Shown here: piece after piece, positions 48,580 through 57,930 of the stretch
Layout: each line of letters begins with the position of its first letter
Numbering within the stretch: position 1 is the stretch's first letter
Origin: Trichomonas vaginalis G3
Lineage: Eukaryota > Parabasalia > Trichomonadida > Trichomonadidae
Direction of reading: 5' to 3'
NCBI RefSeq assembly: GCF_026262505.1
Contig: NC_067205.1
Location: 4,278,001 to 4,342,000 of the forward strand
Length of the DNA stretch: 64,000 nucleotides
Notes under the pieces: generated by a model
The model's input: only the letters and a program-made list of their open reading frames with translations
The model's database searches: none
Told to the model about the DNA's origin: nothing
Translations under genes and position numbers: made by a program

Positions 48580-48645
48580 ATGTTTAGGGTAGAAGGTTAG
48601 ATATAACCTCTTTTCTAACCTCTTTTCTACCCTCTTGAATTTTCA
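48580..48645. repeat. Palindrome block GGTTA-GATA-TAACC in the P2 end
   Basis: TTTAGGGTAGAA then GGTTAGATATAACC then CTCTTTTCTAACC units and CTACCCTCTTG. It is the P2-type counterpart of the GGTGA...TCACC blocks of P1. Confidence 0.75.
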
Positions 48646-48717
48646 AGACTTCTTCGTACATGTTTTGTCACTTTTCTGTCACTTTTCAGGAAAAAACATT
48701 TTTATTATATATATAAA

Positions 48718-49536
48718 ATGAATTTTACAAAACCACCGTTACCCTTCTTTGGAAATAAGAGTAGATGTAAAGATATTCTATTGAGAGAACTTAAGAAACT
48801 ACCGAATGGTCTAACATTTGTAGACTTGTTCGGTGGAAGTTTCTATATATCTCATTTGTGCCATACAATATTTCCTGACTCAAAGATTATATGCAATGAC
48901 TTCGACAACTATATGAACCGTCTCAAACATATACCAGACACAAACAAAATATTGAAAGAGTTAAAAGAAAAGATACCTATAGGTAAGATGGAACGTATAC
49001 CATTAGATAAGAAAAATACTGTCAGAGAGGTTTTGAAAAAGGCAGAGTATATTGACTGGGATAGTATATCTGCTAGACTATTATATAGTGGTGCTATAAG
49101 AGTTCATGACATTGAAACACTTATGTCAAAAGTTTTATATCTTAACTATACAAATGTTTTCAAAGAGAACATAGAAAAATATATTGAGGGTATAGAGTTT
49201 GTGAGATGTCATTGGACAGAGTTGTATGAAAAATATAAAGACAAGGAAAATGTTTTCTTTATAGTGGACCCGCCGTTCTATAACACATGGGATTTTCAAT
49301 ACCAAGTAGACTGGACTTTGAGAGACTCTTTAGAAACTTTAGACGTTTTACATAACCATCCATGCTTTTACTTTACATCCGATAAAAGTGGTTTGGAAAG
49401 TGTCATGAGATGGTTAGAGGACATACATGACTATGAGTTTAGATATGACAAGATAGAATATGAGAGAGGTCCTATAAACTGGAGAAAGTGTCATAACAAA
49501 GAAATTTTACTAGTAAGTAAATGTGGTTTGAAATAG
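48718..49536 (+). CDS. D12-class DNA adenine methylase of Polinton P2
   Basis: 272-residue whole frame. Motifs: PFFGNKSR (residues 9-16, cofactor-binding side), FVDLFGGSFY (34-43), NDFDNYM (60-66) and catalytic DPPF (184-187) followed by YNT. These mark the D12 (Dam-like) class, which methylates adenine N6. The length is usual for that class. It is the outermost gene, next to the terminal repeat. Its stop overlaps the start of a 43-residue membrane peptide. Possible roles: protection or marking of element DNA, or host gene control; adenine methylation is known in Trichomonas. The target site cannot be read from sequence. Confidence 0.8.
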   Translation: MNFTKPPLPFFGNKSRCKDILLRELKKLPNGLTFVDLFGGSFYISHLCHTIFPDSKIICNDFDNYMNRLKHIPDTNKILKELKEKIPIGKMERIPLDKKNTVREVLKKAEYIDWDSISARLLYSGAIRVHDIETLMSKVLYLNYTNVFKENIEKYIEGIEFVRCHWTELYEKYKDKENVFFIVDPPFYNTWDFQYQVDWTLRDSLETLDVLHNHPCFYFTSDKSGLESVMRWLEDIHDYEFRYDKIEYERGPINWRKCHNKEILLVSKCGLK

Positions 49537-49652
49537 GACTACTTGTTTTAGGTTTTTTCCATTGTGTCATTTACTTATTTGACGTGGCAGAAAGGTACAG
49601 AGAATATGAAGATGAACCAATACCAGCAAATGTTCAGCATATGTACTCGTAA
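49521..49652 (+). CDS. P2 single-span membrane peptide (43 aa)
   Basis: Same peptide as 34274-34405 (MWFEIGLLVLGFFHCVIYLF, then a charged tail), overlapping the methylase gene by 16 bases. Conservation in both elements supports it. Confidence 0.55.
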   Translation: MWFEIGLLVLGFFHCVIYLFDVAERYREYEDEPIPANVQHMYS

Positions 49653-49675
49653 GAGATATTTTTATCTAATATTAA

Positions 49676-50038
49676 ATGGACGCACAGAACTTAGCGAATG
49701 CACAGCAACCTGGACAACCAAACCCAGAGAATATTCCAAATGAAGTTAGAATACAAACTGCAATGGCAAACTATGGTCAAGTGCCAACAGATGTACAAAT
49801 GCAAACTGCCATGTCAAATGACGCTGCGTTAGGTTTGCCACCATGGTATGCAAATATGAGATGGAAAGAGTTTTATACAAACCCTGAAGTGGGATATAAA
49901 CAACTTTATGCAGATGACGCGAACACAGGAGTTGACCCAGAATATGTTTTCTACCAGAGGAGAAACAGAATGTATGAGCTCCAGTTAAAGAATGCTATGG
50001 AACTCAACAGGAAACGTAAGAGACTAGGCGGACATTAG
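49676..50038 (+). CDS. P2 conserved small protein (120 aa)
   Basis: Differs from 33888-34250 by only one residue or so. Asn/Gln/Pro-rich start, RWKEFYTNPEVGY centre, basic NRKRKRLGGH end. Leader TTTTTATCTAATATTAAATG. Function unknown. Confidence 0.55.
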   Translation: MDAQNLANAQQPGQPNPENIPNEVRIQTAMANYGQVPTDVQMQTAMSNDAALGLPPWYANMRWKEFYTNPEVGYKQLYADDANTGVDPEYVFYQRRNRMYELQLKNAMELNRKRKRLGGH

Positions 50039-50056
50039 ATTTTTACATATAGTAAA

Positions 50057-50299
50057 ATGGGTTTCTTCAGTAAGATAGGAAACTTCTTTCGAAATGTTGG
50101 AAGAGGTATATGGAATGGAATAAAAACCGTAGGAAGAGGAATTTGGAACGGTGTCAAAAATATTGGTAAAAGAGTAGGTCAGTTTGTTGGTATTATACCT
50201 AAAGACCCTGAACCAGAAGAACAAGCTCCTGTTATACAACAGCCTGAACCTGCACCACAGTCTAGTTGGCAACCAAATCCAACACCTCAACCGTATTAA
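50057..50299 (+). CDS. P2 amphipathic peptide-like protein (80 aa)
   Basis: Same protein as 33628-33870 (MGFFSKIGNFFRNVGRG, GIWNGxK repeats, Pro/Gln tail). Proposed membrane-active virion peptide on sequence character alone. It is convergent with the spike gene, four bases away. Confidence 0.55.
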   Translation: MGFFSKIGNFFRNVGRGIWNGIKTVGRGIWNGVKNIGKRVGQFVGIIPKDPEPEEQAPVIQQPEPAPQSSWQPNPTPQPY

Positions 50300-50303
50300 A
50301 AAG

Positions 50304-51152
50304 TTATATTTTTACCGTTCGATAGTAGTTGTATATGAAACTAAGTTCTAAGTAAAACGCATGGTATAATGGAATTATTCTTTTTCTTCCATCTGTAGTA
50401 AACCATACTTGAAAGTCTGAAATACTTCCACTTGGTGGTTCGTATAACTTTGTAGGTTTTTCGTAAAAGTCATTTGCCAAGCATAAGAAAGAGTTTTGGG
50501 CGCCAGAAAATGAAGCATGAACAATAATAGCATCTGAGTCGAAAACATCTTTAAATAAATATGGTTCATCTCTTGCATATCGACTGTAAATATTTGCTAA
50601 AGGAAGTTCGACTTTCTGATTTAACATTCTTTGCAAATAATACCATGACATTGCAGTGAATTCTGTATATATTTGTTCGTCTTTCTTTGGATTGTCTTCG
50701 TAGATTTGAAATGACACTTGTGAATTTTGTTTGTCATATACAATTCTCACATAAAGTGTGCTCTCGGTATTTGCATATTCATCAGCATATTTTGCATAAC
50801 ATGAATTTATTTTATCTTCTATATTTTTTAACGCAGTCTGTAGAGAAGATGAAAGGTCAACTTGTATTAGCTCAATTTCTTCCCACATTTTTCGTTTCCC
50901 TTCAGATATATAATCTATATGAAACCTTACAATAAATGGAAAACTTTTATCTTCTACAGACACAAACTTCATTCTACGAAAGCCAATAGCTTTTGTGACA
51001 GATGGGTCTCTTAGCCATCTTAATGGGTAGTCAAAACGATAGCCTTCATGCTTTACGGTCTCTGTCTCAAACTTTTGACCGACATTAGTAAAAAGTTCAT
51101 CTAATGGTTTAGTTGTAGCAACTCTTGAATTTTCTTTTTCTATTGAAAGCAT
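50304..51152 (-). CDS. P2 spike-family protein
   Basis: 282-residue whole frame. N-terminal module (MLSIEKENSRVATTKPLD, YRFDYPLRWLRDP, AIGFRRMKF) and C-terminal module (FSGAQNSFLCLANDFYEKP, YEPPSGSISDFQVW, AFYLELSFIYNYY) match P1 almost exactly. The middle (about residues 67-195) does not. Divergent from the fibre gene with the 18-bp TCTAGA promoter. Inferred virion surface or vertex protein partnering the fibre; no known family recognised. Confidence 0.6.
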   Translation of the reverse strand: MLSIEKENSRVATTKPLDELFTNVGQKFETETVKHEGYRFDYPLRWLRDPSVTKAIGFRRMKFVSVEDKSFPFIVRFHIDYISEGKRKMWEEIELIQVDLSSSLQTALKNIEDKINSCYAKYADEYANTESTLYVRIVYDKQNSQVSFQIYEDNPKKDEQIYTEFTAMSWYYLQRMLNQKVELPLANIYSRYARDEPYLFKDVFDSDAIIVHASFSGAQNSFLCLANDFYEKPTKLYEPPSGSISDFQVWFTTDGRKRIIPLYHAFYLELSFIYNYYRTVKI

Positions 51153-51170
51153 ATTTTATCTAGAATAAAA
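51153..51170. promoter_or_regulatory. 18-bp divergent promoter with TCTAGA (P2)
   Basis: ATTTTATCTAGAATAAAA between the spike and fibre start codons. Same length and TCTAGA core as in P1, in mirrored order. Confidence 0.55.
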
Positions 51171-52766
51171 ATGTCGAAAGAAACAGCGTCTATGAGAGAA
51201 ATACAACACAACCGACAACTCATTATGCAAGCTCTAAATAAGAACACAACAAACTTTTCAAACTATTCTAAGATATCTGAGTCATTGAAAGAAGGAAACT
51301 TAAAACTGACGATAAACCCATTGACAGACGAGTTTCTGTTTCAAGACAGTAAGAACCATACTGTTTGTATAAATCCAACAAAAGGAACTTTAAACGAGAA
51401 ACCTATAAAAGAACTTCTTTTGAAAGCAGATGTTGACAACAAAGCTGACAAAGAGTATGTCATTGAAAAAGTTCAAGAAGAACATGACAGAGCAGATGCA
51501 ACATATGCAACGAAAGAACATACTCATCCTGAACTAGCAGACAAAACATATGTTGACAATAAAATGTCAAGTGAAGTGACAAGAGCTGAAAACGAATATT
51601 CTAAAAAGACTCATACACATTCTATATCTGATATTACAAACTTACAAGAAACCTTAAACAGTAAAAGTGACGTTGGACATACACATACCATTGCAAATAT
51701 AACAAACTTACAAGAAACATTAGAGACAAAAGCAGATAAAACATATGTCAATGAAATATACCAAAGTTTAGTTGGAACAAAAAATATTGAAACTATTGTT
51801 GGTGACTTTTCTGTCAATGAAGAAAACAAATATTTTAGATGGGAGTTTGTACACTCCTTAAAAAATGGTATACGGTATAAACTCATTCCGAAAAATAACA
51901 ATGAAATGTATGTAGGCTATATAAAGAATGATGGTACACAAGTTAAAGTTCCATTAGACAACAACTGCTACTTAAACTTATATGGAGACGAACAAAAGAA
52001 ATATTTAAGAGTTTATGAAATGGCAGATATGACATTGCCTGACCCAGCTCCAGCACCATATTATTATGACTATGGTGTTGACGCACGTGTAGACCCAAAA
52101 AAGCAAACATTATATTTAGAATATTATAGATATAAAAGATATAATGCAATAGAAAAAACGAGAATAGTATATTATTATACAGATGACAGAAATAAATATT
52201 ATAGTCAAGATTTTACCTACCCTGAAAACATAAGATTATATTATAAAAAATATTCTGACACAAACCAGAAGAAACCTGAAATAGTTACACTATATTTTAA
52301 GTTCAAAAGAGACAATCCTATATTATCTCATATGTTTGATTTAATGAACCCAGTAGGTTCTATTTATACATCTATGGAAGCAAGAAGTCCTCAAGTAATG
52401 TTTGGTGTTGGTGCATGGGAACAAATAGTCGACAGGTTTTTGTATTGTGCAAACTCTTCAAAGGAAACAGGTGGAAGTAAAACGATTTCAGGTGAAAATT
52501 TACCTGCACACAGTCACTACATAGATTTAAGTACATCTCAAGCAGGTTGGCATAAGCATAAATTTTGGGATTGGCACGCCTTGAAAAAAGGTAAAGGATA
52601 TGATGTTAAAGACGACGTTCAGTTTGCTATAAATTGTTACTGGAGTGACACTCAGGGAGATGGAAACCATACACATCGCGTTTCAGGATATACGCAAACA
52701 ACGGGACAAAGTAAAGAATACATGCCACCTTACATGACAGTTTACGCATGGTATAGAATTGCTTAG
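51171..52766 (+). CDS. P2 collar-type fibre protein
   Basis: 531-residue whole frame. Residues about 1-45 form a helical base; about 75-200 form a shaft with repeats (KAD..YV, THTH(S/T)I..ITNLQETL) like phage tail-fibre repeats. A beta-rich central insert (about 205-395) with many Tyr/Lys is unrelated to that of P1. Then comes a collar-like C-terminal domain (NPVGSIYTSMEARSP, FGVGAWEQIVDRFLYC, GENLPAHSHYIDLS, MPPYMTVYAWYR). Inferred host-attachment fibre of the virion; the variable insert would be the contact domain. The 3' end overlaps the convergent integrase by four bases. Confidence 0.7.
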   Translation: MSKETASMREIQHNRQLIMQALNKNTTNFSNYSKISESLKEGNLKLTINPLTDEFLFQDSKNHTVCINPTKGTLNEKPIKELLLKADVDNKADKEYVIEKVQEEHDRADATYATKEHTHPELADKTYVDNKMSSEVTRAENEYSKKTHTHSISDITNLQETLNSKSDVGHTHTIANITNLQETLETKADKTYVNEIYQSLVGTKNIETIVGDFSVNEENKYFRWEFVHSLKNGIRYKLIPKNNNEMYVGYIKNDGTQVKVPLDNNCYLNLYGDEQKKYLRVYEMADMTLPDPAPAPYYYDYGVDARVDPKKQTLYLEYYRYKRYNAIEKTRIVYYYTDDRNKYYSQDFTYPENIRLYYKKYSDTNQKKPEIVTLYFKFKRDNPILSHMFDLMNPVGSIYTSMEARSPQVMFGVGAWEQIVDRFLYCANSSKETGGSKTISGENLPAHSHYIDLSTSQAGWHKHKFWDWHALKKGKGYDVKDDVQFAINCYWSDTQGDGNHTHRVSGYTQTTGQSKEYMPPYMTVYAWYRIA

Positions 52767-53722
52767 TCGTCATTTTCAACTTCTTTAGCATATTCGTCAG
52801 CAGTTGTCTTATATTTGTTAGGAACTGTCTTTGAAAGTATACCACCTTGAACTTTGACAAGTTTGAAACGAGGTCTGACAATAGTAGTTTTATCTTCTGC
52901 TTGCAGTGTGTACATTTTGCCATGTTTGCCTAAAACTTCATAATATTCTCTTGTATACTTTCTTCTATTTTTACGAACACGAATGTGAGTACCTGTCGAG
53001 TTCCCATTGTTGTCATAGTCAATAGTATTTTCATATGGGTCGCGTTTAGGTATTTCTATTTTTACTTTGTCACCTTTCTTAAGTTTGAAGCCTGGCATTC
53101 TTTCTTGTTTGTCTCTTTTGACTAAACTATTAAATATATAGTCTTTCTCTAAGTCGGGGTTGTTTTTCATTTCTTCGGGGGAGTGGTTTCCCAAACCTTT
53201 TTGTTTACGGCTATTGTAAATATTTAAAACTTGTCTCATCTTTGCCATGGAGAAATGTCTATATTTGTCGTCATATGACATTTCATCTACCTCACCACCT
53301 TGTGGTTGGTTTAAGTCTCTTAAGATTTTTATACAACTGTCAATGACACCAAGAGCAGAATGGTTTTGGTCGACAATGAAATATTGGTTTACATTTTTTG
53401 AACGCAGATAGTTTTTAATATCGTCTGATTTGAAAGAACTTTCACAGTCAGATGTCAGTTTTGTTGGATGGTATTTGTCAACGAATATTGTCAAAGCAGT
53501 TTTCACATCTAAAATATTTTTGGACTGTAATGGTATGGCTTCACAGTATCTTGTGTTTTGACCAACAAATATTAGCCAGTATGGTGGTCCATCTTCTCTA
53601 ACTCTCGGAATGTTTTCCAAGATATCCATAAACCAAGCATTTGGTGTTGAACTAAAGATTTTTATCATGAGTGCTTTCTTTGTTGCCTTAGAAACATAGG
53701 GGTCCTTGTTTGAATTCGTCAT
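52763..53722 (-). CDS. P2 retroviral-type integrase
   Basis: 319-residue whole frame, nearly identical to 30532-31491, with D33 in FMDILENI and D92 in LTSDCESSF, the following acidic helix and the SH3-like C-terminal part. It inserts the element into 6-bp staggered targets. Divergent from the small amphipathic protein gene by 16 bases. Confidence 0.85.
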   Translation of the reverse strand: MTNSNKDPYVSKATKKALMIKIFSSTPNAWFMDILENIPRVREDGPPYWLIFVGQNTRYCEAIPLQSKNILDVKTALTIFVDKYHPTKLTSDCESSFKSDDIKNYLRSKNVNQYFIVDQNHSALGVIDSCIKILRDLNQPQGGEVDEMSYDDKYRHFSMAKMRQVLNIYNSRKQKGLGNHSPEEMKNNPDLEKDYIFNSLVKRDKQERMPGFKLKKGDKVKIEIPKRDPYENTIDYDNNGNSTGTHIRVRKNRRKYTREYYEVLGKHGKMYTLQAEDKTTIVRPRFKLVKVQGGILSKTVPNKYKTTADEYAKEVENDD

Positions 53723-53738
53723 TTTTAACCCATAAGAA

Positions 53739-54138
53739 ATGGGTTTATTTGGCGCATTAGCAGGAGTTGCATCAGATTTTTGCCCGCAGTGGGAACAATA
53801 GCCAGAGGTGTATTTGGAGTTGGAAGGAAGATTTTGAGTACATTAGGTATACTGAAAGAGAAAGCACAACCTATTATACAAACTGTACAGAAAGGTTGGG
53901 AGGTAGCACGAGATGCAGCAAATCTTATTCCAAATCCTGAAACAAGAGGAAAAGTTCAAGGATGGATGGACAATGTAGGAAGACAAGCAGGAAACTACTA
54001 TAACAAAGCAAATGACTACTATAACCAAGCAGGCACTACATGGACCAAGGTGAAAGATTCTTTAACAGAGGATATAACCATGCACAACAATGGGTAAACA
54101 ACAACCAACCTCAACCGCCTCAAACTTGGGGAATGTAA
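53739..54138 (+). pseudogene. P2 small amphipathic virion-type protein, broken
   Basis: Counterpart of 30114-30515 with the same hydrophobic start, IQTVQKGWEVARDAAN helix and NYYNKANDYYNQAG repeat. Broken copy. Confidence 0.55.
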
Positions 54139-54157
54139 AATTTTTTACTGAGATGAA

Positions 54158-54313
54158 ATGAACAATACAGCATTGAGACAAATGGGCTCAAGATGGATTT
54201 GTCGGCTTCCAGCAGTTACACAACCACGTGTTTGTCAAGTTCTTCCTATACCTCAGGAAGTTTTAGACCGACTTAAAAAACCTAAACAACCAGTTGAAAA
54301 CAAACCAAACTAA
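54158..54313 (+). CDS. P2 small conserved protein (51 aa)
   Basis: Same 51-residue frame as 29939-30094 with a few substitutions and the same TTTTTTACTGAGATGAA leader. Confidence 0.55.
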   Translation: MNNTALRQMGSRWICRLPAVTQPRVCQVLPIPQEVLDRLKKPKQPVENKPN

Positions 54314-54332
54314 AATTTTTTACTGAGATGAA

Positions 54333-54915
54333 ATGACCGAAGAAGTTGAAACGGTAGATTTGACACCACAAACAAAAAGTTCAGAACCATTGTCAAAACC
54401 TGTCAAAGAACTTACAGATGAAGAAAAAAATTCAATAATAGAAAGTGCCAGGTCTGGAAATACAAACCCTAACTACAAAGTCACTTTTCATAGAAATGGA
54501 ACGGCTAGTATCTCAAAAAAGAAACAGACTCTCACAAATAAAATATTGAAGTCTGAAGGAGCTTTCGAGACAACAGATGGAAAAGTTTACTTCACTGACC
54601 AACAGTTCATTATAGAACATCTCATTGACTTAGAGTCGAAATATTCTAAACTTTACAACAAACACAAAAAGTTGAAAGGAAAACAAAAACAAATGGCATA
54701 TGATATTTATGAAGATGTTGACGACACAACTGTTCCTGCAGTGAGGTAAAGTCAGAGGAACCGAAAAGTGACGAAAAACCGATAGAAGAAGAGAAACCAA
54801 AAACTGAAGATAAACCAAAACCAAAGTTTAGTTTCCAAACTAAACCAAGTCAACCTTCATTAGCTGGTATGGGTTGGCGTCAAAGACTTTGGCAGCAGGC
54901 GGTTATGTAAAGTAA
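54333..54915 (+). pseudogene. P2 conserved coiled-coil protein, broken
   Basis: Counterpart of 29335-29919, same start (MTEEVETVDLTP), coiled coil and GGYVK end. Broken copy. Confidence 0.55.
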
Positions 54916-54944
54916 AGAAAAAACATTTTTTTATTTTTATAAAA

Positions 54945-57098
54945 ATGCCCCCGTATAGAATGGATAGAAGGTCTGCTAGAATAAAAGCAGAGTTAGAAAG
55001 ATATGGTTGGAGAGTTTCAAAGAAGTTTAAATATAGGAAGGGAAGACCCATAAAAGTCTATGACAAATTGTCTGGTCTTCGCTATGAAATGGACTTAGAA
55101 ACAGCACGCGCAAATTATCCAAACAGATTAGAGAGGTTAGAAGAAGAACGTCTTATGGACATGCCTTTCGATGTTAGTGAGCCTCAAGTTGAAGGACACG
55201 ACGGCTTTGCCAGATTCTACTGGAAACATGACGAACAATTGCATCCTTTGAGAAGGAAAAAAGGAAAAGGTGAAGACAAACATGCTCCCATGGAAAGAAC
55301 AAGATATGCATATGAAAAGTACCGTGAAGTTAGAAGTCAAATTACATCTGGTCGAACCTTTACAGTAAACTTTGACGAAGGAAAGAACAAAGAAGGCTTC
55401 ATGGGTGTACTTGCTGCCATACAAGATGGAAATAAGAAAGGATACAATCTCAGATTGACCATAACAGATTTGGATGGTCACATTTACTATGCACATGGCA
55501 ATGTCACAACAGCTGCAATGCTTCTTGACGCTTTCAAGACTACAAAGAGAGAACAAATGGTTGACTCCGACTCAGACATTTTGAATGCAATTGAAGGAAT
55601 TGCAAGTGTAAAATTTGAATGGTACCAACCGAACCCTCAAGCAGTCAGACAACATGCTGGATACTTCCCGTTCATAAATAAGTCTGACATTGACTTGACA
55701 AGGTATGGAATTTACAATTCAATTGAAACAATTGTCAATGAACCTTGTATTCTTACATGTCTCAGGAACTCTGGTCTTGTTACAGATGAGAAAATGAAGT
55801 ATCTTGAGTCATGTGTGAAACAAGGTACATTGCTCAGAGGTCAATTGACAAAAATTGCACCGTTGGCAAATGTGAATATCCGAGTCAACATTCCGACTGA
55901 GAAAGGTTCTTCACATGACGACTATGTTGTTGACAAAGACTTACCATGGTTGAAGATTGTAATTGTCCACAACCACTTCATGTTGAACGAAAGTCTTACA
56001 AACCCATTGTTCGGAAAAGGCAAGTGCAACATTGTCAGAGCTGTAAACATTCTTTTCGAGAAAGGTTTGTTGGAACCAATTCCAGATGACAAGCTGACAG
56101 AAACTTTTGTACCAAAAGACGAAACAAACTTTTCACTGTTAGCAAGACCAAAAGTTGTTCCAGACAAAGTTCTAGTACAAAAGAAGTACACAATTCCACA
56201 AGGAGTTGGATTGTTCGGATACCAACCTGAACCAGAAGAACTTCCAATGAGGTTGCAAGAACTTCAAGATGCTATAAACAAACTTCCATTGAGACATCCA
56301 ATTGACGTCAAATTGTATTGGAGAGCATCTGAGTTAGGTCAGAAGGTTTTATATGAAACAGGTTGCTTCGACGATGTTTATGAGATAACAGGCGAGGTTT
56401 CTCAGAAGATAAGAGACTCACTTGAATTTCCACAAACTGGACCAATTGGTTGCGACAAGTTCGACTCATATGAAAAGATATACTATGTCGACCTTAACGC
56501 TGCATACATGAGGTTTGTCCAATATATCCCGACTGGAATTCCAAACGAAGACGGTGAGTTCCCAGGAAGGAACTATACAGTTGGAAAAGTCATACAACAA
56601 CTGTATGATATTAGGAAAGCTTCAAACCCCAAACTTGCAATGACACTCAAATTGCTTATGAATTCGACATGGGGATATTCCATAAAGAAACCTCAAGAGA
56701 TGAAGAGTAAACATTATGAGAAGGTCGACAACTTTGTTGAAAGGTTTTCTCCTTTTGTTTTGAAGTACGAATTCACTCAAGGTCAAAGTGGCTTAGTAAC
56801 CACATTAAAACCTATTGTCGAACATTGGTCTTACCCTCAGTTCGCAAAGGCAGTCCTTGACAACTACAACAAATTCTTCTCGGAAGTCAAATCCAAAGTG
56901 AAGGTTTACTATGAGAACATCGATGCACTCATGACGAACGAAGAAGGCTATAACAAACTCATTGAAATGGGCATGGTCGGTGAAAAGATGGGTCAATTCA
57001 AATTGGACAAAATTTTCACCGAAGTTCATGTAATATCGAAAAGGAAGTACTGGGGTGTTAAAGAAGATGGTGAAATAGTTAAACATTGCATGAAATAA
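54945..57098 (+). CDS. P2 family-B DNA polymerase
   Basis: 717-residue whole frame. Motif A YYVDLNAAYMR (D516) and motif B LKLLMNSTWGY (about 568-578) identify the family-B palm; the sequence is almost the same as in P1. Protein-primed replication of Polintons is established for the family. The leader TTTTTATTTTTATAAAAATG is shared with the helicase gene at 19116. The last residues differ slightly from P1 (KEDGEIVKHCMK), where the collinearity of the two elements stops. Confidence 0.8.
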   Translation: MPPYRMDRRSARIKAELERYGWRVSKKFKYRKGRPIKVYDKLSGLRYEMDLETARANYPNRLERLEEERLMDMPFDVSEPQVEGHDGFARFYWKHDEQLHPLRRKKGKGEDKHAPMERTRYAYEKYREVRSQITSGRTFTVNFDEGKNKEGFMGVLAAIQDGNKKGYNLRLTITDLDGHIYYAHGNVTTAAMLLDAFKTTKREQMVDSDSDILNAIEGIASVKFEWYQPNPQAVRQHAGYFPFINKSDIDLTRYGIYNSIETIVNEPCILTCLRNSGLVTDEKMKYLESCVKQGTLLRGQLTKIAPLANVNIRVNIPTEKGSSHDDYVVDKDLPWLKIVIVHNHFMLNESLTNPLFGKGKCNIVRAVNILFEKGLLEPIPDDKLTETFVPKDETNFSLLARPKVVPDKVLVQKKYTIPQGVGLFGYQPEPEELPMRLQELQDAINKLPLRHPIDVKLYWRASELGQKVLYETGCFDDVYEITGEVSQKIRDSLEFPQTGPIGCDKFDSYEKIYYVDLNAAYMRFVQYIPTGIPNEDGEFPGRNYTVGKVIQQLYDIRKASNPKLAMTLKLLMNSTWGYSIKKPQEMKSKHYEKVDNFVERFSPFVLKYEFTQGQSGLVTTLKPIVEHWSYPQFAKAVLDNYNKFFSEVKSKVKVYYENIDALMTNEEGYNKLIEMGMVGEKMGQFKLDKIFTEVHVISKRKYWGVKEDGEIVKHCMK

Positions 57099-57105
57099 AA
57101 AATTT

Positions 57106-57213
57106 TTATTCGAATTTGAATCGGACAGGTCGAGTTACACCATTCTTGGTCTCAAACTCATATATAACCTGTTTGTCTGTATTTTCGTCGACTATGGCAC
57201 GAGACACAAACAT
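57106..57213 (-). CDS. Possible small P2 protein (35 aa)
   Basis: ATG at 57213, 35 residues (MFVSRAIVDENTDKQVIYEF ...), beta-strand pattern with a basic end. It is convergent with the polymerase. Codons are richer in GC than in P1-type genes. Weakly supported. Confidence 0.3.
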   Translation of the reverse strand: MFVSRAIVDENTDKQVIYEFETKNGVTRPVRFKFE

Positions 57214-57243
57214 TGACCAAACGGACAAAAAGTGTCATTTCAG

Positions 57244-57507
57244 ATGGTCACGCAGCCAATCGCATTCGAGCACTTCGAAGAAGCCTTACGTTCCAAGGGA
57301 GAGGGTGTCTGGTGCAAGGCAGAGGTCATGAAACTCTACGAGCAGTACATCCTCAATGCCTGGGAGGACAAATCGTCCTTGGATTGGCAATTCTACCAAC
57401 TCCTCTGGGACGACCTCCTACGCAACTGGGATGACGAAAGAGTCCAATTCAGGGGTCAGGAACTACTTGTCCAAATTCTCATTAATTTAAGCTACTTAAC
57501 TAAATAA
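57244..57507 (+). CDS. P2 cargo protein, helical (87 aa)
   Basis: 87 residues from MVTQPIAFEHFEEAL. Acidic, Trp-rich helices (SSLDWQFYQLLWDDLLRNWDD). Codon use is markedly GC-richer (many C-ending codons) than in the rest of the element. No family recognised; first gene of the P2 cargo block. Confidence 0.45.
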   Translation: MVTQPIAFEHFEEALRSKGEGVWCKAEVMKLYEQYILNAWEDKSSLDWQFYQLLWDDLLRNWDDERVQFRGQELLVQILINLSYLTK

Positions 57508-57555
57508 ACACCTAAATTTACTCGGGTTTCCCCCTAAAATAAAATTTTTTTACTC

Positions 57556-57927
57556 TTAGAACCACTCGAGGTTCTCCTTACGGTTGTTGAGCTTGTCACC
57601 GTCAATGTGTCTGACCTTCGTCTTCTTGCCTGGATTTGGAACCCATTGAATTGCGACAAGCTTGCCCATGGAAATTGAACCGCGATTCCGAAGGTTAAGG
57701 TTCAAGTGTCCCAAGTTGTTGAGGACTGGGGTAAGAACCTTGCCTGTCTCCTGTTGCGGATTTTGTATGGGTAGGGTTGGGAAATTTCGTAACGTCATCG
57801 GCAACAAGGGTTGCCCAAACTTCCTTTTCTTCGTGTTTCTCTTCTTCTTCCTCTTCTTCTTCGTGTTTCTCTTCTTCTTCGTGTTTCTCTTCTTCCTCGA
57901 AAATTCCTTCTTCAATTTGGTACTCAC
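57556..57927 (-). pseudogene. P2 HNH endonuclease-like gene
   Basis: The C-terminal part, about 60 residues, reads GKVLTPVLNNLGHLNLNLRN, KLVAIQWVPNPGKKTKV, then RHIDGDKLNNRKENLEW, a classic NUMOD4-associated HNH core (HIDGDxxNNRxENLEW). Upstream the frame passes through a Lys/Arg repeat (encoding Glu-rich sequence in another phase), so the N-terminus is uncertain. HNH proteins of this type are free-standing homing endonucleases in phages and viruses. In this Polinton it is cargo. Confidence 0.6.
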
Positions 57928-57930
57928 GAA

